NCBI GenBank assembly: GCA_029948255.1
Contig: JALIZF010001862.1
Span: 985,300-1,049,299 of the forward strand
Direction: 5' to 3'
Source: Telmatactis stephensoni
Taxonomy: Eukaryota > Cnidaria > Anthozoa > Actiniaria > Isophelliidae
DNA: 64,000 nt
Shown: piece after piece, positions 24,701 through 34,800 of the stretch
Layout: every line of letters starts with the position of its first letter
How positions within the stretch are numbered: the stretch's first letter is position 1
Translations under genes and position numbers: made by a program
Notes under the pieces: model-generated
Told to the model about the DNA's origin: nothing
Database searches by the model: none
The model's input: only the letters and a program-made list of their open reading frames with translations

Positions 24701-27700
24701 TAGGGTTCTTTTGTGCTGCTTCCGTTGGTGGTGGTGCTGTTGAGGGGTTCTTTTGTGCTGCTTCCGTTGATGGTGGTGCTGTTGAGGGGTTCTTCTTTTG
24801 TGCTGCTTCTGTTAATGGTTGGGTTGTTGTGGGGTTCTTTGGTGCTGCTTCTGTTGATGTTGTGTGGCGCTTCTGTTGTGCTGTTTCCGTTGATGGTGAT
24901 GCTGTTGAGGGGTTCTTTTGTGCTGCTTCCGTTGATGGTGGTGATTTTGAGGAGTTCTTTTGTGCTGCTTCCGTTGACGGAGTTGTTGTTGTAGGGTTCT
25001 TTTGTGCTGCTTCCGTTGATGGTAGTGATTTTGAGGAGTTCTTTTGTGCTGCTTCCGTTGACGGAGTTGTTGTTGTAGGGTTCTTTTGTGCTGCTTCCGT
25101 TGATGGTGGTGCTGTTGAGGAGTTCTTTTGTGCTGCTTCCGTTGACGGAGTTGTTGTTGTAGGGTTTTTTTGTGCTGCTTCCGTTGATGGTAGTGATTTT
25201 GAGGAGTTCTTTTGTGCTGCTTCCGTTGACGGAGTTGTTGTTGTAGGGTTCTTTTGTGCTGCTTCCGTTGGTGGTGGTGCTGTTGAGGGGTTCTTTGGTG
25301 CTGCTTCCGTTGATGGTTGCGTTGTTGTTGAGTTCTTTGGTGCTGCTTCTGTTGATGGTGATGTTGTGTGGCGCTTCTGTTGTGCTGTTTCCGTTGATGG
25401 TGGTGCTGTTGAGGGGTTCTTTGTTTGTGATTCCGTTGAAGGTGATGCTGTTGAGGGGTTCTTTGGTGCTGCTTCCGTTGATGGTGGTGTTGTTGAGAGC
25501 TTCTCTTGTGCAGCTTCCGTTGATGGTGGTGATGTTGAGGGCTTCTTTGGTGCTGCTTCCGTTGATAGTGGTGCTGTTGAGGGCTTCTTTGGTGCTGCTT
25601 CCGTTGATGGTTGCGTTGCTGAGGGCTTCTTTTGTGCTGCTTCCGTTGGTGGTGGTGCTGTAGAGGGGTTCTTTGGTGCTGCTTCCGTTGATGGTTGCGT
25701 TGTTGTGGGCTTCTTTTGTGCTGCTTCCGTTGATGGTGGTGATGTTGAGGGGCTCTTTGGTGCTGCTTCCGTTGATGGTTGCGTTGTTGTGGGCTTCTTT
25801 GGTTCTGCTTCCGTTGATGGTGGTGGTGTTGAGGGCTTCATTGGTGCTGCTTCCGTTGATGGTGGTGATGTTGAGGGCTTCTTTGGTGCTGCTTCCGTTG
25901 ATGGTGGTGCTGTTGAGGGCTTCTTTGGTGCTGCTTCCGTTGATGGTGGTGCTGTTGAGGGGTTCTTTTGTGATGTCGTTGGGACTGCACAAAAGTGAAA
26001 CATTGGTTACTATGGATCCATGACAGTGCACACATAAATTTACTTTTTCGCTTTAAGGAAAGCGTTTTGGAAACGAAATAGTAAAGAAATTATCTATTTT
26101 CTTCAATGTTTGTATACTTTATGTATGACATTATTTTGTCAATCTATCTTGTCAAATAACGTTCACACCTTCCATTTAGAGATATGACGCTTTTAATATG
26201 CGCATTTGCGCTATGTGACAATAAGAACGCCAATTCCCCATACATTCTATTTCTAAATTTCGAAATATACACCTACCAAAAGCGTCATATCTCTTAATCA
26301 AAAGCGTGAACGTTATTTGCCGAGATGGATTCACAAATATAGCTGTTATATTACACATACTAAATTTGAAGCAAATAGATAAATTTTTTACTTTTTCATT
26401 TTCACTTCTACAACGCTTCGGACTGAATGTTTTGGGTTGATTTGTATGTGTTCATTCAAGCGCCAAAGTTAATTCATGTATGCACTGAAGCGCTTGTAGT
26501 AACTAATTCAAAATAGATGACCGTAATTTCTGGCCATGCACAAATAGAAACCTACATTTAGTTATTGTTTGATGCAAAATGTTATTTTTTACGTTCAACT
26601 GACCTTTAGTTGTGACGATTGTTGTATTTATGGTAGTTGGTGTTGTTGCATTAGGTGTTGTGGTTTTTCTTCTTGTTGGAGCTACAGAGAAAGAGTAAAC
26701 GTTACTTTTGCAATGGGATTTGAACTTAGTGAATTGCAACTCAACCTTGGAGATGGTGGTAGTGTTATAGGCCCGGGGGGGGGGGGGGGGGGGGCTCCGA
26801 TCGTAAATGGACGGGGATGCTCGTCGTACCTTCTAGGGGCCAAAATCTGCAATCTGGTACCTTTTAGGGCGTCTCAGACTTAAGTGGAGTACCAGAGACA
26901 TAGCTGGTACCTTTTAGGGACAGTTTTGGGGTAAATAAACTAAAATAAATAATCTAAAATAAGCATGAAAGGGACGATTTCGATGATCTGAATTGAATCT
27001 TCAAAGCACATCGATAACAAATGTTTCATTACTTTAATTCTTTATTATTGTTTTTGAATTGGTACCTTTTAGGGGTCATTTTCAAAATTTCCGACGAGCA
27101 TCCCCATCCTCTTATATATAGGAGTCCCCCCCCCCCCCCCCGTGGTTATAGGTATAGTTGAAACTATAAAAACAGAGCATGGATGTAATCTTTTGTAAGA
27201 GATGTTTTATATCAACCTCATCCTTCAAGTGAAACTCACGTTTGATTGTTGTTGATGGTGGTGGTGTTGGCGTCGTTGTCAGACGAGGTGTTGTTATTTC
27301 TTTTGTTGTGTTGGAGGCTATACAAAAGAGAGAACAGAATTTGCTTTAGTTAAATTAAATGTTTCCGTCGAGTTAAGCTGCTTTAAAACCGACGATCGTC
27401 CCATGCCATGTGCAACGTTTATGGACAATTTTTAGAAAATTATATAGACACTTTACTAAAAGAGCAAGGCAATTTATATGTCAAGTGATTTGAATATAGT
27501 TTTTCAAACCTTTAATAGGTGTTTTGATATTAAAGGGTTATTAACCTCGTTTGCTCGGTCTGTAAGGGAAAATATGAGACCTCGGTCTTGACAGTACGGA
27601 CCGAGCGCAGCGGGACAGCGGTCCTGATATGGCAAAATACAGACCATGCGTTAGCCAATCAGAATTCAGGAAATTATCTAGCCATATAATAACACTGCTT

Positions 27701-28830
27701 AATGTATGATAAAGAAATTACCGCACATTTAGACCATAATATATCATCAGTTTTCAGTTATTCACTTGTTTTTTGTCATTATATCATTTACTTGCTTGCA
27801 AACTCGCTCGTTTTCGTGATATGATATTAAAAACTGGTGAATAAAAATGATATCATTGTAGGAGAAAGTAATAGTTTACCTGTGTAATTCGAAAAACATC
27901 CAACTTTGCCTTTAAAACATGGCTGTATATCACCTGGAACAAGAACATAACTGAGCTTATGTAGTATTTCACTATATAGAGGACATATATTCAAATGTAC
28001 AGCTTGGGTTACCTGTGTCCATACATATAAAGTACTTACTAATAGACACCATCTCTTAGATAACTTAAGATACAGGAATTAAGGAAATTAAAGTACATCG
28101 AGTGAAATAAGGTATAGGTACAATACCACTAGCTACACAGACCTCAATATCTTTTTCATTCCCTGACATTTCATCAAGGAAGTCATTATCACATGTGAAG
28201 TTTCATCGTACCAGCCGTATAAGTATATGTAACGGCCGGTATTTGTAATGATACACGCGAGGAAAAAAGTCGAGACGCTTCCGGATGGGGAACGTTTGCG
28301 GATGGTTAAAGTCGACGTTCTGCAACAGAGCTGGAAATTCCATCTGAGAATTGTTGACTAATTTCGCCAACACAAAGCTGCCAAAATCAAACTACGTTCC
28401 CAGCAAGAAAGGTAAAGAACCTTTCTAACTGAGATATTTCAAAGTACCTTGTGTGTCCAGTCCATACACTTCTACTCGTAAAGCCTTCCAATTGTGATAT
28501 TTTGTAGGTATAAATCTGATCATCTTTGCCTGTACAGTGATGTCAAGGACATTCTTGACAACGGAGTTTACGTCCGTGTTTCCAGTGAAGAACTACAAAG
28601 AAAGAGAAGGTTCTTATAATTTAATACTATACTTTATATACTGCCTATAAGAAGAAGAGAATAGAATGGAAGGAATACAAAGAAAAGAGTGTAGAACCCT
28701 AAAGGACGTACGTCTGAGTTTGCAGGAAAAAGCTGCAATGAAAGAGAAGGCTTTTGGTGGATATCTATTTCTATTGACAAAGACTCACATAGGATGTATG
28801 TTACCAATTTCGTCGGTCCCTCCCCCCCCC

Positions 28831-28865
<35 letters not shown>

Positions 28866-31800
28866 TCACTCACGTACTTACTCATTCATTCACTCACTCA
28901 CGTCCTCTCTTCTCTCCCCCACCCCTCCCAGTCTCGCTCAATGAAGACAGTTTCCACAAATAAAGAAAAAAGGAAAAAAAAGAAAAAGAAAAAAATGAAG
29001 AGAAAAAAGAAAAGAAAAACTCATCAAAAGTAGAATAGATATCATGTCTATGGAAGAGCCCAGTGTCATTTAGAGCGTGCGTGTCTGTGGGGTTATTAAT
29101 AATAATAAATTTAATACTTGTAACGCGCATATCTCCATTTACATAATTATGATCATATGCGCACAAACCAAAAGTAACAAAAAACACAATTAAATATGTA
29201 TAAACACTAAATAATGATAATGTATGTAATGTACCTATATCTACTTAATGTATTTTAAATGTTTCAAAACATTTATTATTACGTTACCTTAGTTAAAGAG
29301 TTTTGTTTGTAAACAATCCATATATTGTTATCAATAGAAGTGGATATCTTGTACTCTGTCGTCCATTCCTGTGCACTGACTCTTTGTGCATTCCCCTGCG
29401 TTGCTACGGCACAAATATAAAGCACTTTACCCAAATCTATCTGTAGATAGTCATTAGGGTTTGAATTGCTCCTGGATTTCCATGCACTAGCAGCATGGAG
29501 ACGTGCACCATTTGGTGGGTATTTGTGACTAAATTGAGAGGTTACTGTAAAACTGCTGTCTGGTATGATATGCTTGTATGAAACACCAACTGAAATATCC
29601 TGACACGCTGTGGAAAAATGGCAAAAACAGTAAGTAAACACGTAGGTTATTTAGAAGATTTAAGCACGCGTTGAAAACACAACTACAATCTCTTCAGAAA
29701 GAATTGACCCTCAGGTGGGAATCAACCCCACGACCTTCCGATTATCTACATGGATGCTCTACCACTGTTGTTTTTTTAACGCGCGCTTATTTCTTCTACA
29801 TCATTATACATTTATATTAATCTATATAGTACTGAAGTTATTTGATTTGAAGAGCCGGCTTGTGACAAATTGAAACTTGCTCAGCTAGCACGCACCTCTT
29901 ACAGCACTTTTTGCGTGCAAAAACAAAACCCAACCGATTTTGTTTAAACAATTGTTCTATAAGACATGCATTGTGTTTCTTGATCGAAAAAGAAAAAAAA
30001 CCCACAGTTTAGGTTGAAGCTTGCATTGGTGATGTAGACAACAGCATGATTGGAAAACGCCTTTTGAAATACATGTAAATCCGACACGGGTGACAAACGC
30101 ACTGCGCATTCTCGGAAGTTTAAAAAAACCATGGGAGGTTTAGCAAATCTTGATAGTTAAGGCTGTCAGTGAAAAGTTAGTGCTTATTTTTTCTGAAACA
30201 TCGCTTTGGTTGTTCTCTTTTCCTGGTCAAATAATACACGAGAAATTCGCATAATACACGACAGTTGAATCGACGATACTTATATTTGTAAACACGAACG
30301 CGTCCACGAATTCCCGCCGAATTTACGAGCATGCGCAATGCGTTTTTTTGTAAATCCTACATTCATCCCCACAGACAACGAGAAATGATTGGTTCTAGTT
30401 TGGCTACGTCCACATTTATCCACCTGAATAAAAAAATACATCTCTTTTGCTTAGGCTTTCCGGCATCCATAACAAAACAGTGTTCTTTCCTTTTGTCTAA
30501 GAACATGTCGTTTCACGTTGGATAGCGAACTGAAACGGTGGTTCAAATTACTTAGAGAAAAAAAGGGGGGATTCAAATTTATATAGATTAGTGCCGACGA
30601 AGATTTAGTCTGTTATGTCACGTGACTATACCTTTAAAACCCGATTCATACACCTCTACTCGTAGAGCCTTGAAACGATGCCATTTTGTCGGTATAAATC
30701 TAATGAGCTTTGCTTGGACAGGGTTGTCTAGCACATTTTTGACAACGGTGTGTACATCACTGTTAGCGGGGAAGAGCTGCAATAAGAATATATGTCGTAT
30801 ATCAGCATGCAATTTAGTCTCTGATATTTAGTTTTCTTAATTTCTTCGAGGGACCACGGACAAAACGGGGAAGCTCCGTCCGAATGGGGATGATGCCTTT
30901 TTCAGGCTGGAAGTATATAAAGGGATAGTGATTTCACGAGATGAAGCATAGGCCGTGTGTAGGGAAAACTGACCGCAGTACATGCGTGATAGGTGGACCT
31001 TTTCTCTCAAAATATTAGAGAAAAGGGCGAGGTTTAATTTCTTGACTGAGCCTCAGTCTCCGTGCAGCACTTTACTGAGTACGAGTCTTCCGGGTGTGTG
31101 CATGATATGGGTAATTAAAGACCGCACCCATTGAATCAGCCTATCCTCGTAAACTGTTTATAGGTTTCAAATAGCATAGAGCACTTTTTATGTGAGTGTG
31201 AAACGGACCGCGCCGTGCCGTGTCCACGCCAATGCCATGTTGTCAATAGAAACATTTGACCGTGCCGTGACCGTGCCGTGACCGTGCTGTGCCGTTTTCA
31301 CAGTCGAACGAAATCTACTCTATAGACATAAAATGCTACCAACTACATACACCTATTTCAAAAAAGGTTGTCGTATGAGAGGTCGCAAGCCTACGCGACT
31401 AGACCGAAAAGGAACATGGGTAGTTGGAAAATTTTACTCTCTTTTTCGCATTGTAGTCTTGATTTTAGCATCAGCAAATGAAGCTCTTTGATGTATTAGC
31501 TCATGGCAAGCTGAAGTTGAATTATGGTGTGGATATTTATGTGGTTTTATAGCTCTAATAATTTCTAGCCATATTCCCTTTCGGGTGAGTCGCGTAGGCT
31601 AGCTTTTGCCGACAACGCTTATTGAAAAAGGTGTATATCACAATTACCTTAGGTGAAGAGTTATTTGGGTAAATCTTCCATAGTTTTTTATCAATAGATG
31701 TGGATATCTTGTACTCTGTTGTCCATTCTAGTAGCCGATCATTGACAGCATTTCCCTGTGTAGCTACTGCACAGATAGAAGACACTCTACCCAAATCTAC

Positions 31801-34800
31801 TTGTAGATAGTCATCAGGGTTTGAATTAGTAGATGGTGCCCATGTACCAACACTATGCAGTCGTGCACTACTTGGTACATATTTGGCATCATATTGGGAA
31901 CTAGCTGTAAGACTGCCGTCTGGTATGATAGTCTTGTATGCAACACCAACAGGACCACACGCGCTCTGACAACCTATTAAAAATGGTATATAAAATTAAA
32001 AGTCAGAAACAGAGAGTGTTTTGATTGCTCACAAGTTGGAAAGCTGTGTGCAAAGACTTCGATTTCAGAATTAACTTACATGATTATGCTCAGTTGATTT
32101 TCACTCCGCTCGTTCTATTTTGATGAGCGTTTTATAGAATGAATGATATGGGTTTTAGATAAAACGATGTTTTTGGTCGTCTTAGTGTTAGTGAGGAAAT
32201 GGAAATGTTTGACAAACCTTTATGGCCAGAGCTTCAGTTGTATACGAAGCTATAATAATATGGAATGGAATGGAATCCTTATTTTTTCACAATAAAAACA
32301 TCAGTCAATAGCTTATGTTTCTTGTTGAAATGTATATGTATTTTCTTACCTTGTACATCCAGCCCATACACTTCTACTCGTAAAGCCTTCCAATTGTGAT
32401 ATTTTGTAGGTATGAATCTGATAAGCTTGGCCTGTACACTGGTGTCCAAAACATTCTTGACAACAGTGTGTACGTCCGTGTTTCCAGGGAAAATCTACAA
32501 GGAAAGAGGTTGTGTATGTATTTAATGCGATTAAACTTTATATGTACCGCTTATAACAAGAGGAGAATAAAATGGAAAGAATTGAAGGAATACAAAGGAA
32601 ATTGTGCCCTAAAAAATCACTTAAGTAAGCGGTTCACAGACGGTGTCGGAGCTATGGGGATTAAGATGGGTCAGTCCTTTTTTCCTGAATAAGTTGAATT
32701 AGGGGGACGAATCGAGTCTTGAAATTTATAATTTCATATCAAAGGCTAAATTGTCTGAGCTTTATTTCAAATCCTGCACTGCATATTAACTCCGAAGACA
32801 TTTAGGATCCACTGGGAGGGGGTGGGGGAAGGGGTGGGGGAGGGGGTGGTGGTGAATCATTTAAGGAGCCACTAAATTATTTTTTCGAAAAGTAAAATCG
32901 CCAGTGGTCTCAATGAGATATATTAACAATGCTCCCAAAGTAACTTAAGGCCCGGTAATACGAGCAACAAAATCGTGCAACTTGTCGCGCAACATTGTTG
33001 CGTTGCCAGTTGCAGAGCAAATGTTGCTCGCATTACTACTACTACTACTAATAATATTTATTACTTATAACGCGCATTTTCCATGTGGATATGATCAAAT
33101 GCACCATTACCACACCTTGTGCAACAAATTTTCTTTGTTGCACGAAGTAGAAGCACTGTCTACTTTTTGCAACAAAGAAAATTTGCTGCGCGCGGGGTGG
33201 TAATACGAGCAACATTTGCTCTGCAACTTGAAACGCAACAATTGTGGGCGACAAGTTGCACGATTTTGTTGCTCGTATTACCCGGCCTTAAGACACGCGG
33301 CTAGAAATTTAATACCATGGACAAAATTGGTAAAAGTTACAGGTTGAATAGTGCCTTTAACTGTTTAAAACAATACCTTAGGAGATGAGTTATTCGGATA
33401 AAGAGTCCATATATTACCAATAGAAGTCGATATCTTGTACTCTGTCGTCCATTCCTGTGCACTGACATTTTGTGCATTCCCCTGTGTTGCTACAGCACAG
33501 ATAAAAAACACTTTACCAAAATCTATCTGTAGATAGTCATCAGTGTTTGAACTGTCCTTGGGTTTCCATGCACTAGCAGTATGCAGCCTTGCACCTTGAG
33601 CAGCGTTGGAGGGTGAGAGTACTGAACTTGCTGTAAAACTACTGTCTGGTATGATATTCTTGTATGAAAGATCAACTGGGACGTCCCGACAAACTATGGA
33701 AAATAAGATGAATTGCGATTATTTCAAGACATTTTCACATTGACCGATCGTAAAGAAGCAGTGGGTGTAAATAAAGGAGAATCTATCACTACTGAGCGTC
33801 AGTTCTGGTCCTCACCAATTTGTATGCATGTATGAATCAGCTCTCAACAAAACGCCCTAGCCTGTAATGACTCATAAAAATATACGGATTGTTTAGCCAA
33901 CTAAAAAATGTCACCCATGAGATTTAATTAGCTGATCCATTTATTATACAATGGAGTTTGCTTCGCCTTATGCTAGATGTAATCATTTGCCCCCCTGGAT
34001 CCACCGTCCCCGGGGACCCCGGGATTAGCCATGTAAACGTTACGTTGCTATGGTTTTGTTGTTGCGCTGAATAAAAAATGGGGGACATCACGACCAAATT
34101 TTGTCTCGTCAGCGGTAACTATTACAATAAACCTCGATCTTGTTAAGGTAAATGGCTAAATAATATTCTGTAAATATCCAAATATATGGTACAATTTCTG
34201 AAGTCATTCTTATCGTGAAGGCCTGACAATGATGACATTGTATATGCACTCCCAGGTAGGCAAATGATTTCTAAGTTGTTACGTTACAATGGCTATACCT
34301 TTTGAACCCGATTCATACACCTCTACTCGTAGAGCCTTGTGGTTATTCCATTTTGTAGGTATAAATCTAATGAGCTTTGCTTGGACAGGGTTGTTCAGCA
34401 CATTCTTGACAACGGTGTGTACGTCACTGTTAGCAGAGAAGAGCTACAATGAAAGAACGTAAATATGAAGCTCAATATTTAGTAACTGACTCATCTGTGT
34501 TTATGCTTTTATTTTGTATATGATTTGAGATATTTTTGGTTAACATTTGATATCAATTTGTTCTTGCTAATACTCTCATACTACTTCCACCAGTCGCCAT
34601 CTGCAGACAGTTGTGCGAACTAGTTTTCTAAGTTGCCATAGTAAAAGCAAGACTAGCAGGTAAACTGAGGGTGACATCTTGTTCTGTAGCCTACCTTGCA
34701 GCCGGTTGCAGCCGAACAAACCCATGGTTAGGTTCTACTGATACGCAACATCATTGCGTTTAAAGCGCAGTGTAACATATGGCGCGCGGATACGATTTTC

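Noticed and set aside
19171..25998. 2,275-codon plus-strand ORF (VEGFFCAASVDG repeats)
   Set aside because: It is the antisense shadow of the 42-bp coding repeat, open only because the unit length is a multiple of three; no splice or start context.
29686..29770. tRNA gene on the minus strand
   Set aside because: A- and B-box-like motifs are present but acceptor and anticodon stems could not be formed; more likely a SINE.
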